Shown: piece by piece, positions 1 through 11,027 of the stretch | Layout: each line of letters starts with the position of its first letter | How positions within the stretch are numbered: position 1 is the first letter of the stretch | Origin: Cycas panzhihuaensis | Taxonomy: Eukaryota > Cycadophyta | Length of the DNA stretch: 64,000 nt | Assembly: GCA_023213395.1 (NCBI GenBank) | Contig: CM041465.1 | Location: 18,352,001-18,416,000, forward strand | Direction: 5' to 3' | The notes under the pieces: model-generated | What the model was told of the DNA's origin: nothing | The model's database searches: none | The model's input: only the letters and a program-made list of their open reading frames with translations | Made by a program: the position numbers and the translations under genes

Positions 1-950
1 CATTACATTGCTTACTACTTGTCTTGCTTGGCTGCATAGGGGAAAGATCATTGCTTTGCATAAGTAGGATTTGCTTCCTGCTAGTTGCACTTTTGCTTTT
101 TCCCACTTGCACTTGAACTACCGCTTCTGCTAGGGTTTGAGTGAGATAGGTTGCAAGTCTTTCTACTCACAACCTATCTTTCCTTGCATGTTGTTGGGTT
201 GACTCACATTAGTTCTTGCACTCTTTTCATTTGCTTCCTGCTTACCTTTTCCTTCTTTGCTCATAAAAAGTAAGGAGAGGGAGGTTAGAATTTTTGAAAA
301 GATAGAGTGTATAGTTTTGTTCACTTCCCTTTTTACTTGAAAATAAAATACAGATAATGATAACCCATATCCCTTATTGCCTCACCATATCAAGAAAATA
401 AAGAAACAAAATACCTTGATTTGTCTCCTATACCTAGCTCCTGCCTTAGGTGTAGGCACCTTAGGGGCACCACCCCTTAAGGTCTTCTTTTTCTTTTTAG
501 CAAAGCCTCTCTTTGCTTTACCTTCAGCTTGAAATTGGCCTTTTAACCCAACTTCTCCTTCATCACCCAAATCACTAGCCAGCTATTGCTTATGTGTAAG
601 TTTTTTTTTTTTCCCTTTTGGTTAGGACGTACTCCACCCATTCTCTCTTCATAGGAGGGGTGTGTCTCACCTTCATCCCCCTTCCTAGGGCACCTAGGAT
701 AGGAGGGTATTTTTTGAGGTTACTCAGCAAACTTAGGAAATCCCTCTCTTTCCCATACCAAATCAGGAAGGTGCTTACCCTAAAGGGGAGTTTATATGCC
801 ATTTGTGGGTCCTCGAACCCACATTTTGATACACGGACACCTTTTATGGGTGATCATTTCCCTTATCCCTATAGATCATTTAGCCATGAAATTAATAATT
901 GTATTAGCTTGATCTTATCGAATCTAGTAACCCTAAGAGGTGTAATTCCA
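1..950 (+). repeat. Element A, 3' part of 5' LTR
   Basis: This stretch aligns without major gaps to 13214-14163. Both copies end in the same context (gaggtg.aattcca) and diverge immediately afterwards, which fixes the LTR end at 950. Its first two thirds, including the start, lie left of the window. Short open frames here (for example 618-980) recur in the other LTR and look like LTR sequence, not genes. Confidence 0.85.
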
Positions 951-1232
951 CTAGCGACCATATTGAGGACTTGTCAGTAAGGGATCCATCCTTTTCCCTT
1001 TTCTATTGGTGCTACTTCTCTTTTGGTAGCACTCTTTGATTTGTTGGACAGCCCCCAATGCTTGTCACTTTATCATCTCTCTTTCTTCCAAATCAAGGAA
1101 AGACTTATATATGACGGTTCTCTCATCATTTACAAGGTCGACCTCCTTCCTTGGAAGAATCTCCTAATCATCCCCTTCCATTATCAAATTTTGAATCAAC
1201 CATGGAGTGATTTCCTTTAGGTTGGGCATACC
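951..1232 (+). other. Element A leader with candidate primer-binding site
   Basis: Immediately after the LTR comes tagcgaccatattgagga (952-969). The equivalent place in element E reads tggcaaccatctttgggg (26984-27001), so this is the likely primer-binding site in decayed form. I could not assign the tRNA with confidence. The rest is untranslated leader, alignable to 27003-27247 in E. Confidence 0.5.
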
Positions 1233-3480
1233 ATGCCTATGTTTCCAAATCCCATCAACCATCTAATTCCTTCTAGGGCCCCACCTAATAGGGTGAGGAC
1301 CCTATCTTCTACCTGGGTGACCAAGAGCACCCACAAGTCCATCACCTTTCCACTCACGAAGTGGAAGCATCTTCTCCCTTGGGATATCACCACCCTGGTG
1401 GTGATGCCCATGAGGACCACCCCATGGGGTTCACTTCATAGAAGGATCCTTCAACCTCATATGAGCATACAAATACCCCTCCCAAGTGCTTAACCAGTGC
1501 TTCCAAGTGGTTAGCCTCCAATCACATCGCAAGTGGTTGGATAGTATCTTACGAACCATAGCGCTCCCCTCCTACACATCTTTGCCTTCACATTCATCCT
1601 ATTTGATTCCCCTACCCACAATGGGGACATCCCTTGTTGTGTCTTCTTCATCTTCTTATAACCCACATTCTTTAGGGGCCACCTAAGGCATATCCACTTC
1701 CTAACTTGGGTTAAGTATTCCTTTGTCTAGCTAAGTAAATATCCCCCAACTGACTGTAGTCCATCTACCTCCCATTAGATCTAGGGGACCTACATATCCC
1801 CTTATGTTTGGCCATGTGGGATAAATCCCCGTGCACTCCCTCACTCAACCTAGGGATTCCTCCCTCTATGTGCCCCTGAGATATACTTCCTAACCATGGG
1901 GCCATGCTAAGGGGAACCCTCTCCCTATTTATGGGGTATACCCCCTACATCCATATGGCATTGAACCACCTACAGGTGGCCCATATGACCAAAATCTAGT
2001 TCCACATCCTTTTATTCCATCTCCTTATGCTTCTTCTTATGTGGTGCTTTTGCAAGGAGGGCAAGCCCCTTCCCAAGGCACCCTCTATCAAGCCCCCTTT
2101 CAATAAGGGGCATACCCTCAAAGGGGGATGGGTCCCTCTTACCCATCCGTTCCTTTCCCAATCCCTTTACATTCAGGGTTAGTCCTCTCCCACCAAGCAG
2201 GAGGAAGTTTGTATCCCCTTTCCAACCAAGTTTCCCAAGGAGGATCTGGGCATCTTTACCCACCTCTGCCTTCATCTTTCATTGACCCTATGATCTAATC
2301 AAGGGCTTGTCCCTTCATGGACTATAGGTCAACTCCTTTATCCATTGAGGCACTAAGAACCAACTTACTGCCTCACCCTCTTGAGGTATCTAAGTTTGAC
2401 AGGACCTCCTCTCAAGACCCAATAGAGCATGTTAGAATCTTTTCTATGGCATGCATATACTATTGGTCATACAATCATATTCTAATAAAACTTCTCCCAT
2501 GTTCTCTCTAAGGCGATGCCCTCAAATGGTTCCATTACCTTCCTGCACACTCCAACCACTCATTCTAGTAGCGCATTGATAAATTCATTAATTATTTTGA
2601 TATAGCCCATCCCTTCGAGAGCAGAATGAAGGCTCTCTTGTCCCTCAAATAAGGTCATGATGAAATGAATCGTGACTTTGTTAGACATTTCCATAAACTT
2701 CTCCACTCCACGAAAGAAACCTTACCTGAGGAGTTAAAGAGGGATTCTTTTGTTAATGCCCTTCATCCTAAGGTGCATATCAAAGCCCTCAAGATGGGGG
2801 CAATAACATGTGACTCTTCCATAGCTAAGTGTTTAGCTCTTAAGGCCATTGAGATCCAAATAGGTCTTAAGAAGCCCCTTAGGTCATTGCAATGGTATGA
2901 GGCACCTCCTCCATCCTCTGATACCAAAATCCAACAACCTCCTAGGTCTTTATCTCATTCAACAAAGAAGACCTTAGACCCCTTAACCTCTACTATATGT
3001 TCTTTTGAATGTACGATGAAGGAACTTAAACTCCAAGCACCTTCATCACCTACTTCCCATAAACCTATCGATCAAGCTTCTCAAGTTGCACCTCCCAAGA
3101 GTAGTAATACCCAAGCTTCTCAAGCAAGGAAGACAAACTCTTCCTTGGAGAAGAAGTGGTGTTCCATTCTTGAGGAGTGCTTTCATGAGGACTCATAATA
3201 TATGGTACAACACCTCAAAGCTGCCCTACATCATGACTCCTCCACTAAATGGGTATCTAGACCCAACCTAGATCAACCCATTCATAAGGATCCTTTCCCC
3301 AAACATGAGGAATAGGATAGTCACACCCAGCAAAAAGGGAATTGAAATAAGGGAAGATCCCCCAACCCTCACTCTATGTAAGCTAAAGGGAAAGGTGTAA
3401 GGAACTCTTCATCTTCTTCTAATTCTTACCATTGAACTCCTTCCCCCTCTCGACCCTGAAACAAGGGAAGGAGAGTTATC
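1233..3480 (+). pseudogene. gag: Element A gag (Tat-type), degenerate
   Basis: The structural protein of the retrotransposon particle. The N-terminal part (about 1233-2300) is proline-rich linker-like sequence, alignable to the gag N-termini of E and D. The conserved gag domain starts near FMDYRSTPLS (2313) and runs through FSMACIYYW, the GDALKWF equivalent and the HDEMNRDFV segment to about 2960. A zinc-knuckle-like motif begins at CSILEECFHED (about 3160), where element D has the full C-x2-H-x4-H-x4-C pattern; A has lost its first histidine and is cut by a stop just before the last cysteine. The frame is interrupted by several stops, mostly at glutamine positions of the other copies. The 3' boundary is approximate. 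Confidence 0.75.
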
Positions 3481-4240
3481 TAAATACTTGAGACTATGCC
3501 CTTATATACCTTAACCTGATCCCAACTAGTTAAAGAGGCAACTAGTGCTTCTTCTTCTCATCCCAATCCTCCTTTGGAGAACCCTCCTTTGGAGATCCTG
3601 CTGCTTCCCAAGACTATCCTCGTGTGCCTCAGTTGTTATGATTTTCAAAGGGCACTTCCCTAACCTACTACCAAGGAGAAGCCCTTCTCTATCATTAACG
3701 AGCTTCACATCATGGCTGAGAGGATGTCCATGATGGACGTCTTGAGAAGATGTCTAGAGCAACGTGATCTCCTCTTATAGACTTTAAGGTTAGTTGATAC
3801 TTTCGTTCATGCCTTAGGTGTTTCCCTAAGCCACAAACTCGTCATCTTATTTGACCTCAAAGATCTCCCTCCAACTGATAAAAGGGAATGTTAATGGCAC
3901 TACCACTTCATGATACCCATAGACACACCTTAATGTACCCTTCGAAGGACTATTGTAGATAATAGTTGTTCCATCAACACTATGCCCTTGCGAATTATGA
4001 AAGAGTTAGGCATATCGTCTCTTGAACCAATCTCATTGCGTTGTCAAGGCTACGATGGTAGAAAAAAGATGCCCCTAGGGTCAGTCTCTATTCCTCTCAC
4101 TCTCGAGGATAAAACTATCCTCGTCGATATCCTAGTCCTCAACGTAGACATAGATTACAATATTTTGTTGGGATGCCCATGGATCGACCAGATGGAAGTT
4201 ATGTGTTCATCTTGTTAGAGGTGACTTAAATTTGTAAATG
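3481..4240 (+). pseudogene. pol: Element A aspartic protease, degenerate
   Basis: The retroelement protease that matures the polyprotein. A VDNSCSINTMPL segment near 3955-3990 is the active-site region; D has VDNGSSVNAM there, so the usual D-S/T-G is altered in both. Downstream RCQGYDG, ILVDILVLNVDIDYNILLGCPW (split here: DIDYN then LLGCPW) matches the second half of the D protease and ends in the family's LG-x-PW signature. The frame is the same as A's gag (both in plus frame 1), as in D where gag and pol share one frame. The region 3481-3900 before it is low-similarity linker with stops. Confidence 0.7.
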
Positions 4241-5189
4241 AAGGGTGAATGAAGGTTGTTTCCTAGGAGCCTCCTCCCACCAAACAATTCCATCAATCCC
4301 GTCAAGCAGTTCACGACTAGGCAAAGGGTGACAAAGGCCCATCTGCCCATGCTTCCACTTGTTCTATCGATATTCCTAGTGTGTCTTATCTGGAAGATGG
4401 CCTTTCCCCTTCTTCCTCTAACCTTATCTATTTTACCCTTATTGCTATAGGGAGCTATGGGTGCCTCACTATGCTAAGTGACAATGAGTTTGACAATGAG
4501 GATGAGGACATCCCTCATCCCATATCCCTCCTGAACATGAGTAGGGACTGCTCCCTTTATTTCAGGTCCTAACCAGAAACCTCTTCTGTTAAGGAGCTTA
4601 GTCCTCCTCCTGAGTTGTATATCATTACTCTTGTCTCTTGTGCAACTCCTCATGTTGCCTCATCTTCCACCTCTTCACCCTCCTTAAGCATTGAGGTGAG
4701 GGAACCTCTTGTCGTCCATCATAGGAGATCATCGTCTAACTCTTCTGAAGAGTCTCCTGACTATGTTGAGTGGTGGGTCGACTGTTATTACCTTGCCGCT
4801 CCTTCTACTCCTCGCTCCTCATCTTCTCCAAGTGTAAATATCCATGGGATAGATTACTTTGAGAATAACAAGGCCTTACTAGAGCATCTAACAAGCACCA
4901 TGCCAAATCTCCCTCCTAGTCACCATAAACTTGGTTTCTAGAGGATTTTAGCCATTGGGTCACCCTTAGCTGACCCAAATCTACCTTCTTCTTCTTTGCC
5001 CTTTCCTATTGACCAAGCCCCCTTTCACTTTGAGGAAGGGAATGCCATGTGCCCGGTAAGGTCATCAAGGTAGGAGTGGAGTGTTCCCCTAAAGAAATGA
5101 AGGAATACACCCTTATTTTTTAGGAGTTTTATGATGTCTTCACATGGGATTATACTGACATGAAGGGAACATACCCTTCTATTATCACC
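4241..5189 (+). pseudogene. pol: Element A protease-RT spacer region of pol
   Basis: Poorly conserved linker of pol, recognisable because islands match D: the SYGCL..D.EFDNEDED acidic stretch near 4450-4510, DYFENNKALLEHL near 4850-4890, SHHKLGF near 4920 and EFYDVFTWDYTDMKG near 5125-5165. About 33 bases present in D (near the MGATQDIV segment) are missing at about 5055, which shifts the frame. The conserved block then stops abruptly at about 5190, where the deletion of RT and RNase H begins. Confidence 0.6.
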
Positions 5190-6110
5190 CATTGCGCTAA
5201 TGTCATCCATTTACCTTCTAAGGCCCTACACTCCATTATTTCTCCATGGCCTTTCTCCCAATGGGGATTAGACCTCATTGGGGCCATAACCCCTTCTTCT
5301 TCATCACAACATAACTTCATCTTGACTACAATGGAATACTACATTGAATAGCCTGAAGTGGTCCCCCTGTCTTCTACTTCTAGTAAGATGATAGCTACTT
5401 TCATCTACCAGCATATTATTTATCAATTTGGGGTCCTTGATATCTTGATCATAGATAACATAACTCCCTTCTATAATAAGGAAATGGATGAGATTTGTGG
5501 GAAATTTAGGATATCTTATAAGACCTCCTCTCCTTATTACCCTTAGGCTAATGGCCAAATTGAATCTTTCAATAAAACTCTCATAAATATCCTGAAGAAA
5601 ATCATTGCTCAAACTCAAAAAGATTAGTACATTTAATTTCCTCCTGCTTTATGGGCATACCACACTTCCATCTGCATAGCCATAAGGATGACTCTGTTCT
5701 CCCTTGTGTATGGAACCGAGTTGGTCCTCCCTTTGGAAGTTGAAATTCCTTCCTTGCATATTTCCCTTCGAGGTCTTATTGATGAGGAGTCCTACCGCTA
5801 GGGCCGCCTCTTAGATCTCGAAGCCTTAGACAAGAGATGTTTGACCGCTTATCAAGCAAATCTCACCTCCAAAGCTAGGGCATAAAGAATGTATGACAAA
5901 TGCCTTCACGCTTACCCCTTACATCCCAGGGACCACGTCCTCAAGTTAGAGTATCTCCATGATTTCTTATCCAAATTTAGACCTAAATGGGTTGGTCCTT
6001 TCGTCATTCTCGAAAATCTTGACAATGACACCTATAGGATTGTAACCCTAGAAGGTCTTCAGCTTGAGAAAGCTATCAATGGTAAGTTCCTAAAGAAATT
6101 CTATGTGTGA
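5190..6110 (+). pseudogene. pol: Element A integrase core and C-terminal domain; RT/RNase H deleted upstream
   Basis: The enzyme that inserts the cDNA into host DNA. The sequence enters at ANVIHLPSKALHSI, which in D follows the HHCC zinc finger, so the zinc finger is missing here. All three catalytic positions are visible: D in WGLDLIGA (near 5270), D in LIIDN (near 5450) and E in ANGQIESFNK (near 5560). The C-terminal part has LEYLHDFLSKFRPKWVGPF and ends GKFLKKFYV-stop at 6110, the length expected from D. Stops interrupt it at several codons, for example a TAG where D has CAA in PYYPQANGQ and a TAG where D has the TGG of FTKWAE. Confidence 0.88.
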
Positions 6111-7050
<940 letters not shown>

Positions 7051-7059
7051 GGCCTGTGT

Positions 7060-8951
7060 GACCCCTCCCCAGGAGACCACATGGCTCTTAAGCTCCTCTA
7101 CCACTGCTATAAGCTCCCTGCCTCACTCCCCTCATCCTAAGGCCTCCTCAAGGTCATCATCATTATGTTGGTCTATATCCTACTTCACAATGATCTTGTG
7201 GTAACCTACTCCACTAGCTAATCGTATCACACTTGGATATAGTCCCTCTCCCTCTTTACTCCTTGGAGTCTCTCATCTACTCCTTAGAGCCTCTCCTCTA
7301 GCATGGAAATCTTGATATATCTCTCTACATCTCCACTTGCTACTCCTCCTCTCTAAGCCTTTAGAGCTTGGACATGGCCTCATAAGGTGTCCCTCTCTGT
7401 GACTGCCTGGTCTCTCTCCATTTGGATCTTGAGCATCTCCCTTTGCAGCTATCTAATACTCATCTGGTGATCCTAGGACTCTGTTATCCACATATCCCAA
7501 GCCCTAGTTAATGGGGCAAATGCCACCATATGTACCCATGTTGATTGAGGCTTCTCTACAGTTAGGATGGGAGGTTGTCCCTTTATGTATATCTAAGGGA
7601 AAATACCCAGAATTCCACCTCTACCAACCTCGCCATCTCTACTACCCTTGCCAAATCTCACATACTATATGTTAGTCTATATAAACATATATCAAAGCAT
7701 CAATCAAATCAAAGTAGGCTATCTAGGCAGCTAGTGGTCGAAAGACATTAGGAAAGGGTAGTGTCTCACCTCCTGGGATGATCGACTCCTTGATTTGGAT
7801 GACCACCTCCTTGATAGGAGCTCCCTCAATTGTTGGACTACCCTCCTTAGCCTCCAATACCACCTCTCCTATCTCCTGGGATTTCGATGCCTCTCCCACC
7901 TCCTCTCATTTGCCTACTATGGTTATCATTGCCTTTGTTGCTACTACCATTTCCACCACTGCCATCGAAGCTCTGTCTGTTGCCCTCTCTCTCCATGTTA
8001 GTGGCCTATCTTATCTTGTAACTCCTGAAGGACCTGCCTTTCCTCTCATAGCTCCTGATGGGCTAGTCCCATCGCCTCCATCATCAAATCGACCCATACT
8101 TGGATCACCTCCTAACTCCCCTACTGTATCATTGTTATTCTAATGTACTCCTCTATACGGGTCCACTATATAATCTGCTAGAGTTAGGAGGCCTAATGAT
8201 GTTACCTCCACTGATCTCCTTACGTGCACTTGATTCTTGATTCCCCTGAACTGAGTCTACCACATGTGCACCATGGGTGCTCATTTTGAGATAGGATGAG
8301 GCCCTCTAAGTGGTGCCACTTCCCCGAAGTGGTGAAAAAACCAACACTATAGTAAGGTACAATATGAAAAACCACCTCTCCCCACCACTCAGATAACATC
8401 TAGTTGAGAAACCATGTTTTCCACTATCAAGGTAGCCCAATCCAGCCTCTCTACTACCTCACATTATCTCACTGTAGCCATCCATCCACTTGGAATATCC
8501 CTATAGTTCTATTTCTAAGAAATCCATAATAAAATGCTAGTATGATGAGTTTCCTCACTCAAGGAATCCTGGACATCACCATAGTCTGCATTGACACTCC
8601 TCATCAGTCCCATCTCCCCTAGCTTGTGAAATAGGTGGTTGCCTCTATCTTTGTAGTGTCTGTGCTAGGCAATATTCCCAATGATGTTGGCACTCCTCTT
8701 GTAGGTACCCCCAATATCCTTTGGATATCTCTTAGTATGATAGTAACATCTCCTATCTGGAGGAGGTGAAAAACATGTAACCTACGATCCCAGTGGGAGA
8801 CTATATCCACTAGGAGATACTGATTTGACATATATTGTGGTGTCCTGATGATCTTTAATAGCTCGTAGTGTCCTAATATCCATCTATCTCCCTGCGATAT
8901 CATCTTGATAAAACTCATCATCGTGACCCTGATGTTATTGTGGTTGTCCAT
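7060..8951 (-). pseudogene. Element A antisense gene: plant mobile domain (PMD) protein with coiled-coil tail, degenerate
   Basis: On the strand opposite to gag-pol. The reading at 8951-8619 has YLLVDIVSHWDRRLHVFHL, then QIGDVTIILRDIQRILGVP, which fits the N-terminal signature of the plant mobile domain (tryptophan, then HxFHLP, GE/GD-T-ITL-x-D-V-x-x-LLG-x-P). The same protein is found antisense in element D (32221-33938). Homology continues, with stops and shifts, through 8610-8240, an intron-like gap at about 7649-7769, and a tail near 7450-7390 reading LQREMLKIQMERD, matching D's LQRELDVARGERD coiled coil. PMD proteins are known both as host genes acting in silencing (MAIN/MAIL family) and as passengers in plant transposons; what this copy did is inference. 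The 3' end is approximate. Confidence 0.75.
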
Positions 8952-11015
8952 TATGATAACTGCCTATAAAATCATCCAAGAATCAGTCCATATACTACTC
9001 ACACCATGCCTAACTACCCTTAGGATGCCCCTTTCTTTCTTTTTTCCACTTATCTGTCTCTACCCCATGTCAAACTTTATGGTACTATGGAGTTTGACAT
9101 AGGCCCCCCTAAGATCTTCACATCCCCTCAGTAGCCCCATAGCAAACATTACGACAATGAGATCTTTGCTGTGAGTCCATTGTTTATACCCCATAAAAAG
9201 GGGGAGGGGGGGCGAATGCCCAAAAACCCCAATTTTTTATCTAAGTGGGCCAAGGCCCAACCCACTAGGACTAGTGCTACCTAATGCCCTAGTCCTCCCC
9301 CTCTCTAGGCCTCATTCAAGCTCTAGAGGTTCCCAAATCATCCTTAAGGGGTAAAAAATAAGCAATAAAAAGCATAAAAAGTCATTAAATGTAGATGATG
9401 AAGTGAAGGGGGTAGGGGATGATCCACTCATTAGATCTAGACTTGCCACTACCATATCATTGTATGGGTTATGTTAGTTATCCCCTTGATATGATCCTAT
9501 GGTCAAATCTCTCGTTGTGTGCCTTTGAAGTCAGGTAGGGCTCCATTGTGTGGAAGGAAGGTCTCCAAATCAATCACGAGTCCATGAAAATAAATCTCAT
9601 TTTCACCCTCCTTCCTTTATATATGTGGGGACCTTAGGAGCTACTTTCTCATTTTCTTCTATTATGATAGCCCTCATGACCGTTTCCCTAACCTCATTAC
9701 CTTTGTCATCTAGGTCTGTCCCCTATTCACCTCTGTGGCTTCCATTTCAAGCCTTTTGATGCATTTATGACGATCCTTTCAGTCTCCTACAGACCCTTTC
9801 TACCATATTTATTTTGTGCCATTTTAAAAGATGCCCATATTTATACTCCTTTATTTAATTTCATCATTTTGGACCTATTTTTGTTGCTCGTTCAAGCCTT
9901 TGGAGCTCCCAAAGGAAGCACCTCCCCTATTTTGGACCTCACCTCAGTCCCTTTAATGACCTTTGGGGCCCCAAAGGGGCCTTTTCTGCCATTGTTTCTC
10001 GCCTCTTCATCGAGACAGTTTCCTTGCCTCTGGGTAGCCTATTTTTAGGACTATCCTATCCTTTATGACCCATATTCTTAGCCTTTTGAGTGATTTATAG
10101 CCCCATTGCTACCTCACCTCCCCGTTCTCTCCACCTATTAACCTCGTCATCACTCTTTACTCTCATCGTTTGATAGAGATCCTCATTACTTCACCATGGT
10201 ATTGATTATCTTCACTTATGGAGGAAGTCGTAGTAATCTAAGACCTTCTGCCACTACCTAGATCCTCTGTGACCCCTTTAGGTATGACTATACGTGTTCT
10301 AGAATCTTTCTTCCTGAGGCCACCAATAATGATATTAAACACATAATTATTATTGAGGCCCTTATTTATGTACTCCATTTCTACCATAGTCCCATTGCCC
10401 TTCTTTTTGACTCTTAGATCATCATGTCACATCTTACCTAGGTCTACTAGGTACGTTACCCATATTTGAGAGCTCTCTCTTTGACCACTAGGTCCTTCCT
10501 ATCTCATTTCTCTTCTGTAGACATCCAGCGCATTCCCCAAGACCTAAATGTTGACATAGATAGCCTTGTTTGTCACATCCTTTAGTGTCTTCTCCCTCTC
10601 CTCGACAATCCTTCTTGAGGAACCTATTGGGTGGCCTAATCACCCTATTTCTAGGTTTATCCCCATCCTTCATCTTGCGACCTATTCTCACCTCTAAAAA
10701 CTAATTACTAATGAGGTTAAACTATGGTGACCACCAAGTTTGTTTTCTTTGCTCTGTCCTTCATACCATTTATGGTATGAATCCCCTACTTTTTGACCTT
10801 CATACGTACATATTTCTCATTTATATCATTTGGTTGATCATGTTCATGACTCTCACCACTATTTACCTTACATAGGTGTGATGGGGGCATCCCCCTTATC
10901 CACCCTCTCATTCATTAGATTTTAGGGTGATGCATAGGTAGGGTGATGCATAGGTAGGCCCTATATTACTAGCATTTACCATCGCATCATGCTTCTGAGC
11001 AGTGAGTCTTTGCTT
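8952..11015 (+). other. Element A region between antisense gene start and polypurine tract
   Basis: About 2.06 kb with no coding match. The corresponding interval in D (31795-32220) is only about 0.43 kb. Its two ends align with D (8952-9080 with 32050-32220; the gatgcataggtag block near 10925-10960 with 31955-31990), so about 1.6 kb in the middle is specific to A or was lost from D. It contains two imperfect palindromes of the form CCTTTGG..CCAAAGG (9897-9915 and 9960-9977) and a 16-base tandem duplication at 10924-10955. If the antisense gene was expressed, its promoter would be here. Confidence 0.5.
10924..10955. repeat. 16-bp tandem duplication
   Basis: Two perfect consecutive copies of agggtgatgcataggt. 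The single-copy equivalent is recognisable in D near 31955-31990. Confidence 0.9.
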
Positions 11016-11027
11016 CTAAGGGGGCAG
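11016..11027 (+). promoter_or_regulatory. Element A polypurine tract
   Basis: ctaagggggcag lies directly before the 3' LTR start tgtttcttagc. The same relation is seen on the minus strand in D (CTAAGGTGGTAG, 31794-31783) and C (CCAAGGAGGTAG, 53470-53459). This is the primer for plus-strand DNA synthesis. Confidence 0.85.

Noticed and set aside
618-980. 120-codon plus frame with a homologue at 13830-14048
   Set aside because: Both copies lie in the two LTRs of A and extend to or past the LTR end; conservation is explained by LTR identity, and a long frame also exists on the opposite strand.
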